Source of the DNA: an uncultured Hyphomonadaceae bacterium
Lineage (GTDB): Bacteria > Pseudomonadota > Alphaproteobacteria > Caulobacterales > Hyphomonadaceae
DNA length: 64,000 bases
Reading direction: 5' to 3'
Assembly (NCBI GenBank): GCA_913057945.1
Contig: CAJXOF010000007.1
Span: 154,894 to 218,893 of the forward strand
The notes below the pieces were generated by a model. That model was given only the letters and a program-made list of their open reading frames with translations. It had not been told where the DNA came from and did no database searches. Each line of letters starts with the position of its first letter. Positions within the stretch are counted from its first letter, which is position 1. Positions 17,314 through 25,143 of the stretch are shown in pieces. The position numbers and the translations under genes are program-made.

Positions 17314-18653
17314 GTGAGGATGACTACAAGCAAGGGTCACTGACGCTGGCGGGCACCGTCGCCATGGGGACGGGCGTGATGATCGGTGCCGGCATCTTTG
17401 CCCTGACCGGTCAGGTCGCTGAATTTGCAGGCGACCTGTTTCCGCTCGCCTTCCTCACGGCAGCCATCATCAGCGGCTTCAGCGCCTATTCCTATATCAA
17501 GGTCTCCAACAAGTATCCTAGCGCCGGCGGCATCGCGATGATACTCCAACGCACTTACGGCCCGTCTACCGTGACCGGAAGCGCCGCCCTGCTGATGGCG
17601 TTCTCGATGATCATCAATGAAAGCCTGGTCGCCCGCACGTTCGGTACGTACACGCTGCAGCTGTTTGGCGTCGAGGGCGGCATATTCGTCCCCTTGCTGG
17701 CAATCGGACTGATTATCCTGGCTTTCGTGATAAATATTGCCGGTAATCAGGTGATCGGCGGCGTATCGAAGGTCACGGCTATTCTCAAGATTGGTGGCAT
17801 ACTGATTTTCGCGCTTATTGCGATCTGGGCTGCCGGATTCAGCTTCCAGCCAGCAGCAGACGGTTTCGCTGACAGCACATCTGCCGGTGGGTTCCTGGCC
17901 GGCGTCGCGCTCGCCATCCTGGCCTATAAGGGATTCACCACCATCACGAACAGTGGCGACGAGGTGAAGCAACCGACCCGCAATGTCGGGCGGGCCATCA
18001 TGATCTCACTTGCGATCTGCACTTTCATCTATCTCCTTGTCTGTTTCGCTGTCGGATCAACCCTCACTGTCTCGGAGATTGTTGCGGCGAAGGACTATGC
18101 CCTCGCCGAAGCGGCCCGGCCAGCACTTGGAAACTATGGATTGTGGTTCACAGTAACGATTGCGATCATCGCGACAGCTTCAGGCCTGCTTGCCAGCTTG
18201 TTTGCCGTCTCCCGCATGCTCGCCATGCTGACCGACATGAACCTGATTCCGCATAGACATTTCGGCATGCCCGGAACGGTACAGCGTCATACGCTCGTCT
18301 ATACGGTTGTGGCTGCCGGATTGCTCGCGGCTTTCTTCGATCTCAGTCGCATCGCTTCGCTTGGCGCAATCTTCTATCTGGTCATGGATATCATCATCCA
18401 TTGGGGCGTCTTCCGGCATTTGAGAAAGGATGTCGGCGCCGCACCTGCAATCCTTATCTGTGCGATAGCGCTCGATGCCGTCGTCCTGATCGCCTTCCTC
18501 CTCCTGAAGTGGCAAGCCGATCCAGTCATCATCCTGATCGCGGCTTTCGGCATGGTTGTAGTCTTTTCATTCGAGCATTTCTTTCTGAAACGTCTCCGCG
18601 ACAATCCTCCCGGAGAGGAGTCCGGAAACGACCAGCACAAAGCCCATTCATGA
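17310..18653 (+). CDS. APC-superfamily permease
   Basis: 447 residues with about 12 hydrophobic helices. The first helix carries the APC signature VMIGAGIFALTGQVAEFAG, followed by FSAYSYIKVSNKYPSAGGIA and later ILAYKGFTTITNSGDEVKQP, both typical of amino-acid/polyamine permeases. It is coupled to the DUF411 gene and to the next gene by ATGA overlaps, so it belongs to the copper unit although its substrate is unknown. An amino acid used for copper chelation or stress recovery is only a guess. Confidence 0.85.
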   Translation: MSEDDYKQGSLTLAGTVAMGTGVMIGAGIFALTGQVAEFAGDLFPLAFLTAAIISGFSAYSYIKVSNKYPSAGGIAMILQRTYGPSTVTGSAALLMAFSMIINESLVARTFGTYTLQLFGVEGGIFVPLLAIGLIILAFVINIAGNQVIGGVSKVTAILKIGGILIFALIAIWAAGFSFQPAADGFADSTSAGGFLAGVALAILAYKGFTTITNSGDEVKQPTRNVGRAIMISLAICTFIYLLVCFAVGSTLTVSEIVAAKDYALAEAARPALGNYGLWFTVTIAIIATASGLLASLFAVSRMLAMLTDMNLIPHRHFGMPGTVQRHTLVYTVVAAGLLAAFFDLSRIASLGAIFYLVMDIIIHWGVFRHLRKDVGAAPAILICAIALDAVVLIAFLLLKWQADPVIILIAAFGMVVVFSFEHFFLKRLRDNPPGEESGNDQHKAHS

Positions 18654-19099
18654 TCATTGCAACCTTGATCGGACTGCTCACTTTTGTGCTGGCAAGCACG
18701 GTGCATTATCTCGCACTGGCGCATCTGCACCGACGCCTGAACCATGAAGCGCGTTCAGGTCTCCCGATCGTTGTTTCGGGTATCGTAGGTGCAGGCCTGG
18801 CGCACCTCGCTGAGGCAGCGCTCTATGCAACCAGCTTTACGCTACTGGATGCCTTTGACTTGGGTGGTTTCAAGGGCGGCGAAGCGGACGGGTTCATGGA
18901 CATATTCTATTTCTCCCTCGTCAACTACACATCGCTTGGGCTGGGCGATATCTATCCAACCGGACATTCGCGGTTCCTGGCGGGACTGGAATCACTCAAT
19001 GGTTTCCTGCTGATTTCGTGCTCGGCATCCTTCATTTTCCTCCTGATGCGAAACCAAATGGATGGTCCAACTTCAGGCGGAATTCAAGCATCGGATTAA
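18650..19099 (+). CDS. Small two-helix ion-channel-like membrane protein
   Basis: 149 residues from ATG 18650, overlapping the permease stop (ATGA). Helices at about 3-22 and 40-65, then a pore-loop-like segment FSLVNYTSLGLGDIYPTGHS followed by a last helix (LLISCSASFIFLLM). The filter resembles the TxGxGD motif of 2-TM potassium channels with Ser-Leu-Gly-Leu-Gly-Asp instead. It probably belongs to the Ion_trans_2-like family found beside metal genes. Ion selectivity cannot be inferred safely. Confidence 0.7.
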   Translation: MIIATLIGLLTFVLASTVHYLALAHLHRRLNHEARSGLPIVVSGIVGAGLAHLAEAALYATSFTLLDAFDLGGFKGGEADGFMDIFYFSLVNYTSLGLGDIYPTGHSRFLAGLESLNGFLLISCSASFIFLLMRNQMDGPTSGGIQASD

Positions 19100-19171
19100 C
19101 TCGGAACCTGTTCACACACTTCTCCGTTAGTCGTGGAAATACCCCACCACTGTATAAGGAGGATGTTGAAA

Positions 19172-19732
19172 GTGGATATGAAGAACAGTTATTGGCGGTT
19201 TGGCGCAATGATCATCACATCGATGATCGTGATGTTTGGGCTGATGTACCTCAACACCTATGCGTGGGAGCATGTTCGCTGGAGCGAAACGCGCTTCTAC
19301 ATGGCCTTCATCATGGGCGCCGCGATGGCCGTCGTGATGCTGAGCTTCATGCTCAACATGTACAAGGACAGCCGGATCAATTTCGGCATTTTCATTGGCG
19401 CTGCGGTCGTGTTCGTCCTGGCCCTCTGGCTGGTGCGCAGCCAGAGCACTGTCGACGAGCGGTCCTACATGAAAGCGATGATCCCCCACCACTCCATTGC
19501 CATCATGACAAGTGAACGCGCCGGCATCGAGGATGTCCGTGTGCGCGAGCTTGCCGACGAGATCATCACGGCGCAGCGCCGCGAGATCAAGGAAATGGAA
19601 TGGCTGATTTCCGACATCGCGGAGAATGGCCCGGCATCGACGGAAAGGGAGGCGGCGAGCCGCCCCGTTCCCCCCTTTGAAGGCACGCTCAATCCAGACG
19701 ACGCTGCCGGGGCAGCCATCGCGGAGGACTAA
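19172..19732 (+). CDS. DUF305 family membrane protein
   Basis: 186 residues. AAGGAGG (19156-19162) favours GTG 19172; ATG 19178 (MKNSYWRF) is the alternative and gives the familiar N-terminus. Three hydrophobic helices (about 10-30, 42-60, 68-88) precede the DUF305 core YMKAMIPHHSIAIMTSERAG with its HH pair. DUF305 proteins are ferritin-like/copper-associated and often found with multicopper oxidases and P-type ATPases. It is monocistronic or follows the channel-like gene by 72 bases. Confidence 0.85.
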   Translation: MDMKNSYWRFGAMIITSMIVMFGLMYLNTYAWEHVRWSETRFYMAFIMGAAMAVVMLSFMLNMYKDSRINFGIFIGAAVVFVLALWLVRSQSTVDERSYMKAMIPHHSIAIMTSERAGIEDVRVRELADEIITAQRREIKEMEWLISDIAENGPASTEREAASRPVPPFEGTLNPDDAAGAAIAED

Positions 19733-19786
19733 CGCGCCTTCCACGTCCAGTCAGACCCATTCGATCCCGAAAAGGAGCGAAACAGA

Positions 19787-21142
19787 ATGAGACTTGAAAA
19801 GATCAAGACACAGGGCCTTGCCCACCTTTCCTACTTCCTGAGCGCCGATGGCGAAGCTGCGGTCATCGATCCGCGGCGTGACATCGACATCTATCTGGAC
19901 CTCGCCCGTGAGGAAGGCTCTGTCATCAAGCACGTCTTCGAAACCCACCGGAACGAGGACCTGCTCTCAGGCGCCCCTGTCCTGAAGGAAGAGACTGGCG
20001 CAAAGGTCTGGCACGGGCCGAACCCTGAAAAGCCGATCCAGTATGCAGCCGAGACGCGGGAAGGCGACACGTTCGAGATTGGCGGCGCGCTCCTGAAGGT
20101 GCTTGAAACGCCCGGGCACACCGACGACAGCCTGTCCTACGTGCTTTATGACAAGAGCTTTGAGGAAGGCCCGGTTGGCGTGTTCACGGGCGATGCCCTG
20201 TTCATTGGCGATGTCGGGCGCACGGACTTCTATCCCGACCGCAAACGCGAAGTCGCCGGCCTGCTCTATGACAGCCTGGAGAAACTGATGAGGCTCGGCG
20301 ACCAGTGCCTCGTCTATCCCGCGCATGGCGCCGGTTCGGTTTGTGGCTCGGGCATGGCCGACCGGGAGTTTTCCTCCATCGGCCATGAAAAGCTCAACAA
20401 TCCGAGCCTGCAGATCGATGACCGGGAGGCTTTCATCGACGCCAAGGTAGCCGAGAACCACTACATCCCGCCATACTTCCGGCGCATGGAAGAGGGCAAT
20501 ATGGAAGGCACCGAAGCTGCGCCGCCGGCGCCCCTGCCCGCTTCCCCGGCCAGGTTGCTCGATCCGGGCGATGCGGTCTGCCTCGATGTCCGTGGCATAT
20601 TCGACTTTGCCGGCGGACACCGCACGGGCTCGCTCTGCATCCCGGATGACATGCTTGCCGCCTTCGCGGGCTGGTTGCTGCCAGGCGACAAACCGGTGCT
20701 GCTGGTAGCGCGCGATGACGACCAGGCGGTCGATGCGGCCACCACGCTTCAGCGGATCGGCTTCGACAATGTGAGCGGATTTGTCAGCGGCGCCATGCCC
20801 GTGGCGGTCCAGAACGGCCCGCTCGACACACTCGACTTCGTCGATACCGAAACCGTCGCCGCGCGCGTAGACAACCCGCCGGCTGGCTGGACCCTGCTCG
20901 ATGTCCGGGCCATCGACGAATATGAGAGCGGCCATATCAAGGACAGCAAGCACGCTTATGTCGGCAAGCTGCCTGATGCGGCCAGTGACCTCGACCCGGA
21001 CAAGCCCGTCACCGTCATGTGCGGAAGCGGCGCCCGGGCCACCATTGCCGCCTCGCAGCTCATGCGGAAGGGGTTCTCCGAGGTCGATGTCTATATCGGC
21101 TCGATGAAGGCGTGGACCGCAGCTGGAAATGCCATTGAGTGA
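19787..21142 (+). CDS. Persulfide-dioxygenase-like metallo-beta-lactamase fused to two rhodanese domains
   Basis: 451 residues. Residues 1-235 are a metallo-beta-lactamase fold of the ETHE1/CstB type, with later metal ligands in LETPGHTDDSLSY, FTGDALFIGDVGRTDF and YPAHGAGSVCGSG. The first metal motif reads ETHRNEDLLSG, i.e. H-R-N-E-D instead of canonical HxHxDH, a variant I recall from related bacterial fusions. Residues about 255-345 are a rhodanese fold without the catalytic Cys (LLVARDDDQ). Residues about 355-451 are a rhodanese with an active-site-like VMCGSGARAT. It probably handles persulfide or thiosulfate sulfur. Copper and sulfide chemistry interact, which may explain its place. Confidence 0.8.
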   Translation: MRLEKIKTQGLAHLSYFLSADGEAAVIDPRRDIDIYLDLAREEGSVIKHVFETHRNEDLLSGAPVLKEETGAKVWHGPNPEKPIQYAAETREGDTFEIGGALLKVLETPGHTDDSLSYVLYDKSFEEGPVGVFTGDALFIGDVGRTDFYPDRKREVAGLLYDSLEKLMRLGDQCLVYPAHGAGSVCGSGMADREFSSIGHEKLNNPSLQIDDREAFIDAKVAENHYIPPYFRRMEEGNMEGTEAAPPAPLPASPARLLDPGDAVCLDVRGIFDFAGGHRTGSLCIPDDMLAAFAGWLLPGDKPVLLVARDDDQAVDAATTLQRIGFDNVSGFVSGAMPVAVQNGPLDTLDFVDTETVAARVDNPPAGWTLLDVRAIDEYESGHIKDSKHAYVGKLPDAASDLDPDKPVTVMCGSGARATIAASQLMRKGFSEVDVYIGSMKAWTAAGNAIE

Positions 21143-21225
21143 TGACTGTCAGTCCATCTTGGGCTGAACCTTTCGTTTCTGACGCATGAAGAGACTGGAA
21201 ATTGCTTCACGAGGTCCCCATATGG

Positions 21226-21243
21226 ATACCCTGTATGGGGTAT
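21226..21243 (+). promoter_or_regulatory. CsoR-like operator 3 (autoregulatory)
   Basis: ATACCCTGTATGGGGTAT ends five bases before the csoR ATG. A second arm, CCCCATA (21217-21223), pairs with TATGGGG (21234-21240). Binding here would block csoR transcription or initiation, the usual autoregulation of this family. TTGCTT at 21202 is a possible -35. Confidence 0.7.
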
Positions 21244-21248
21244 TTGCC

Positions 21249-21524
21249 ATGAAGACTGAAACCAAAGAGGCCGCGACCCGAAGGCTTGCCCGCATCGAGG
21301 GACAAGTGCGCGGCATCACGAAGATGGTGTCCGACGATCGGTATTGTATTGATGTCATTCGTCAGGTGCAGGCTGTGAAGGCCGCGCTTGTCGGCCTCGA
21401 GGCCGTTATCCTGGATGACCATATCGCAACGTGTGTGGATCATGCCCTGACCGGAAGCAATGTCGATGACCGGCGTGAAAAGGTCGAGGAACTTGTTGCT
21501 GTGCTTGGTGGCCGCAAGAAGTAG
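21249..21524 (+). CDS. csoR: CsoR-family copper-sensing repressor
   Basis: 91 residues from ATG 21249; upstream in-frame starts exist (21186, 21222) but would translate through the operator. The DUF156 core is clear: RRLARIEGQVRGITKMV. The metal site is Cys33 (RYCIDVIRQ), His58 and Cys62 (DHIATCVDHAL), the C-H-C triad of Cu(I)-responsive CsoR, rather than the H-C-H-H set of RcnR. It is an all-helical tetramer that releases DNA on Cu(I) binding. Likely targets are the three palindromes at 9910, 14196 and 21226. Confidence 0.92.
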   Translation: MKTETKEAATRRLARIEGQVRGITKMVSDDRYCIDVIRQVQAVKAALVGLEAVILDDHIATCVDHALTGSNVDDRREKVEELVAVLGGRKK

Positions 21525-21577
21525 CGGCCTCACAGTTTGTTGAAATGAAAGTTTTAATCTTTTCACGTATTTGAACA

Positions 21578-21997
21578 ATGATGCAGTTTGTGACCCGCCT
21601 CCTGACACTGTTTGCCGCTGCCTTCATGGCGGCTCATCCGGTCATGGCGTGTCCATTGATGGTCGGGACCTCCGAAACCGCGCCGACTGAAATGAGCAGC
21701 AATCACCCCTGTAATGACATGGCGATGGAAGCCATGGCCGACACCGGGCATACAGATCAGGCATCATCGTCTGATTGCCCCGCGGGATACGACTGTGCAC
21801 CCATGCTTATCCAGGCGCACAGTGACGCCAATCCAGTTGCACCTGTTGCGAATGTAGACGCAGAATTTGCTGCGGTTCTCGCTAACCCACCAAAGGCATT
21901 CCTGCCAGAGCGCGAGACGCTAAAGACCGGGCCTCCACCTCGGCTGGATATCGTCCAGCACACGCCAATATCGCTAAAGCAGCGCTTCCTGAATTGA
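21578..21997 (+). CDS. Exported Cys/Met-rich protein upstream of cusCBA
   Basis: 139 residues: signal segment (LLTLFAAAFMAAHPVMACP), then Met/His/Cys-rich mature part (NHPCNDMAMEAMADTGHTD, DCPAGYDCAPM) and a tail VQHTPISLKQRFLN. Same design as the protein at 9936-10322. The Met and Cys content suits periplasmic Cu(I) binding. It lies 53 bases after csoR and 72 before cusC and is probably in the same unit. No named domain recognised. Confidence 0.65.
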   Translation: MMQFVTRLLTLFAAAFMAAHPVMACPLMVGTSETAPTEMSSNHPCNDMAMEAMADTGHTDQASSSDCPAGYDCAPMLIQAHSDANPVAPVANVDAEFAAVLANPPKAFLPERETLKTGPPPRLDIVQHTPISLKQRFLN

Positions 21998-22051
21998 GAG
22001 CGATGACCTGCGGCCGCCACAGCAGCCCGTCGTCATCGCTTCTCACAATTC
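21991..22051. repeat. Long imperfect inverted repeat between the exported protein and cusC
   Basis: GAATTGAGAGCGATGAC (21991-22007) pairs with GTCATCGCTTCTCACAATTC (22032-22051), with a few bulges and a 24-base loop. It covers the stop of the upstream gene. It could be an attenuator, a terminator or an RNA-stability element. Confidence 0.6.
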
Positions 22052-22069
22052 AGAAGAGCCCGTTTTATC

Positions 22070-23284
22070 ATGCCCCACATTTCAAGAATGCTGCTGGTCG
22101 CAGCGTTTGCCGCTGTGCCCCTGGCGGCGGTTGCCAACGCTCAGAGCTTTGCCGAGCTTGAAGCCCGTCTCGAGGCCCATCCAAGCCTCTCCGCTCTCGG
22201 TTACGATGCCGAGGCCGACCGGGAGCGTGCTGTCGCCTCAACCGCACTCCCGGACCCCGTCGTATCCCTCGGGATCAACAACTTTCCGATTTTCGATCCC
22301 TCATTCGACAGTTACTTGCCGACCAATAAAGCCGTTGGTATCCGGCAACAATTTCCGAGCTTCGCGGGCCGTGAAGCCCGCGCCGGTGAAGCCCGGGCGA
22401 TGTCAGCACAGACCGAGGCGGTTCGCGATGCCCGTTATGCGGCCTTGCGCGCCGAACTCATCGCTCTTCTCGCTGACAAGACTAGACTGACCAGGCAGAG
22501 ATCCCTCGCCGAAGCGCGAAACGCCAAATACGACGAGCTTGTCGACATTGTCGAGGCCGAGATCGATGCGGGCCGCCCGGCCGTCTATCGCCTTGCCGAA
22601 ATTGAAAGCGAACGGGCAGAAGTTTCCCGGACGCTTGTTGATCTTGACCGGCAGGAAGCCGAGACCGATGCGCGCCTGATCGAACTCGTCGGACTGGTCC
22701 CTTCGACCGGCCTCCCTCCCCTGACTGAAAGAGACTGGTCCGGCGCAGCGCTTGAGTTCCACACCGTACGCATTGCCGACGCGGCCGTCCGCGTTACCGA
22801 TTACGGTATCGACGAGGCCCGCGCGGCCTGGAAGCCAGAATGGGGGGCCCAGCTCACCTATCAACAGCGCGATGAAGGCGCGATGTTCGCGGGGGATGAC
22901 TGGGTCTCCGGTATGGTGACTTTTACGGTTCCGCTCTGGGCCGAAAGGAAGCAGGCACCGAACTTGCGCGCCGCAAAGGCTGAGCGGGCCGGCGCCGAGC
23001 AACGCTACCAGGCTGCCGCGCGGAATGCGGCGGCCCAGTATGCGTCCCGGGACGCCATTATACGCGCGGCCGATGCCAGTATCGACGTGCTGCAGGTCAA
23101 GATTGCTGCCGTCGAAGACGAAGTCGAGGCCCAGCTGATTGCTTATGAATCCGGTGTTGGCGGTTATGCGCCGATCATCGACGGCGAGATCGCCATTCTC
23201 AAACTCCGGGCGGAAATCGAAGCTGAAACGGCCCGCAAGGCCGCTGCGATCGCACGCCTGAATGCCCTCCTGGTGACACAATGA
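22070..23284 (+). CDS. cusC: TolC-family outer-membrane channel of the Cus pump
   Basis: 404 residues with signal peptide (MLLVAAFAAVPLAAVANAQS) and two helical hairpin repeats of the outer-membrane-factor fold (long Ala/Arg/Glu-rich coiled segments at about 100-210 and 300-400). It is on the short side for CusC (about 450) but complete at both ends. It overlaps cusB by ATGA. It should form the outer-membrane duct of the CusCBA Cu(I)/Ag(I) exporter. Confidence 0.88.
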   Translation: MPHISRMLLVAAFAAVPLAAVANAQSFAELEARLEAHPSLSALGYDAEADRERAVASTALPDPVVSLGINNFPIFDPSFDSYLPTNKAVGIRQQFPSFAGREARAGEARAMSAQTEAVRDARYAALRAELIALLADKTRLTRQRSLAEARNAKYDELVDIVEAEIDAGRPAVYRLAEIESERAEVSRTLVDLDRQEAETDARLIELVGLVPSTGLPPLTERDWSGAALEFHTVRIADAAVRVTDYGIDEARAAWKPEWGAQLTYQQRDEGAMFAGDDWVSGMVTFTVPLWAERKQAPNLRAAKAERAGAEQRYQAAARNAAAQYASRDAIIRAADASIDVLQVKIAAVEDEVEAQLIAYESGVGGYAPIIDGEIAILKLRAEIEAETARKAAAIARLNALLVTQ

Positions 23285-25143
23285 AAAAGACATTCCTGAT
23301 AATGGGCACCGCATCTGCCGCCCTCTTGCTCGCCGCATGCGGCGCACCGGGCGGATCACCGGGCGGCCAGGGTGAAAAACCGAACGCCTCGAGCGAGACG
23401 CAACGATACACCTGCCCCATGCACCCGCACTATATTTCGACCGATCCGGACGGCACCTGCCCGATCTGTGGCATGGACCTGGTGCCTGCCGACAAGACCC
23501 AGGAACCGACGAGCTCAACAGGGGAAATCCTGTACTACAAGCATCCCATGGGTAAGCCGGACACCTCGCCTGTTCCGAAAAAGGATTCCATGGGCATGGA
23601 TTACATCCCGGTTTATGCCGATGACACCGGATCGGGCGTGGCCGTCTCGCCGGAAATGATCCAGACCATGGGGATCCGGACATCACCTGCCGAGACCAGG
23701 GATTTCAGCCGTGTACTGAGAGCCTTCGGCACGGTCGAGACCAATGAACGGCTCGAAAATGTTACCGTCTCGCGGCTAGAAGGCTGGATTGAGAATCTGG
23801 CGGTCAATGCCGAGGGCGACACCGTCCGCCCCGGCAGTCTCCTCTACCGGATCTACAGTCCGGACCTGATCGCCGCGCAGAAAGATTATCTGAACTCGTT
23901 CAGGATCGGTAACGAAGCGCGCATCGCGTCGGTTCGCCAGCGCCTGCGCTCCCTTGGCATGCAGAATGCGGCCATCGACCGGCTGACCGAAACCCGCCAG
24001 GTCATTGAACGTGTTCCGGTTTACGCAGAAGCCGGCGGCACGGTTGCCGAGCTCCAGGTCCGCAATGGCGACTATGTCAAACCCGGCACGCCTATATTAC
24101 GCCTGCAATCCTATGCCGATGTCTGGGTCATTGCCTCGGTGCCGGAGAGCGATTTGCCTCTGGTGGAAACAGGCATGCAGGCCGAACTCGATTTTCCGAG
24201 CGCGCCCGATGCCCCCGGTAAAGGCCAGGTCGACTATATCTATCCGACAATCGACCCGAAAACCCGTACAGCCGACGTCCGGATCGAAGTGGACAATGTG
24301 TCGGGCTATCTTCGCCCGGGCGCCTATGCGGACATAAGGCTGAATATCGGCGGCCGACCGCGTCTTTCGGTTCCAAGTGAAGCCATTCTGCTTGGTAGCG
24401 AGGGCGCCCGTGTCGTCATCGCCGAAGGCAATGGCCGCTTCTCCGGACGCGCCGTGCAAACCGGGATTTCGGCCAATGGCCGGACCGAAATCCTGTCGGG
24501 TCTGGAAAGTGGCGACATGGTCGTCGCCAGCGGGCAGTTCCTGCTCGATAGCGAAGCCAACCTGAAAGAAGGTCTTGCCAAGCTGGAAGCTCCGGATGCG
24601 AGCGCGGCCAGTCCGGAAACACCGCTCTCCGATATTCCGGTGGACAGTAAAGCCCTCGCCGAAATCGATCACTTCACTGACATGGCGCTCTACTTCCACG
24701 AGGCCCTGAGAGACGGGTATGACATCGATCCGCTATTCGTGGACCCGGCGCTCGCCCTGGTGCCAGTGCTGCGGGACCGTTACGCGAACACGAAACTGGC
24801 ACCGGTCATGGATGCTACGCAAACCGCTCTCGCCGCCGCGCAGGACGCCACGGACCGCGAAGACCTTGCCACACAACTCTCAGACCTGGTCGAGGCCTTG
24901 AAACCCTGGCTGCTGGAAGGCGCACCTCAGCATTACAGCGAGGCTGGTCTGGTGCTCTACCGGGACACCGCAACGGGCCGGTACTGGCTGCAGGAAGAAG
25001 CGAAACCAGCCAATCCGTACAGCGCAGATGGAGCCGAACGGATTGACTGGCCCAACCCGATGGCCGGCATGTCGATGACGACCAATGACGGCGAGACTGG
25101 CGCTGACCAGGCCCCTGGGCATTCGGGGGACAGTCATGACTGA
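23281..25143 (+). CDS. cusB: CusB-type periplasmic adaptor with two metal-binding N-terminal segments
   Basis: 620 residues, larger than E. coli CusB (about 400). Lipobox LLAACGAP near residue 20. Residues about 42-68 form a heavy-metal-binding domain (YTCPMHPHYISTD, CPICGMDLVP); residues about 85-112 repeat a variant (YYKHPMGKPDTS, KDSMGMDYIPVY). The adaptor core (barrel-sandwich, short hairpin, beta-barrel) spans about 120-445. The C-terminal 160 residues resemble a DUF3347-like helical domain (IDHFTDMALYFHEALRDGYD) with a closing WPNPMAGMSMT. It links CusA to CusC and passes Cu(I) to the pump. It overlaps cusA by 8 bases. Confidence 0.92.
   Translation: MKKTFLIMGTASAALLLAACGAPGGSPGGQGEKPNASSETQRYTCPMHPHYISTDPDGTCPICGMDLVPADKTQEPTSSTGEILYYKHPMGKPDTSPVPKKDSMGMDYIPVYADDTGSGVAVSPEMIQTMGIRTSPAETRDFSRVLRAFGTVETNERLENVTVSRLEGWIENLAVNAEGDTVRPGSLLYRIYSPDLIAAQKDYLNSFRIGNEARIASVRQRLRSLGMQNAAIDRLTETRQVIERVPVYAEAGGTVAELQVRNGDYVKPGTPILRLQSYADVWVIASVPESDLPLVETGMQAELDFPSAPDAPGKGQVDYIYPTIDPKTRTADVRIEVDNVSGYLRPGAYADIRLNIGGRPRLSVPSEAILLGSEGARVVIAEGNGRFSGRAVQTGISANGRTEILSGLESGDMVVASGQFLLDSEANLKEGLAKLEAPDASAASPETPLSDIPVDSKALAEIDHFTDMALYFHEALRDGYDIDPLFVDPALALVPVLRDRYANTKLAPVMDATQTALAAAQDATDREDLATQLSDLVEALKPWLLEGAPQHYSEAGLVLYRDTATGRYWLQEEAKPANPYSADGAERIDWPNPMAGMSMTTNDGETGADQAPGHSGDSHD

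Noticed and set aside
22403..23686. 427-codon antisense frame across cusC and cusB
   Set aside because: Shadow of the GC-rich genes on the other strand, Arg/Pro-rich, no start signal. The same applies to long antisense frames under copA (10498-11463), the P-type ATPase (15737-16600), the E1-like gene (5071-6180) and parB (46020-46952).
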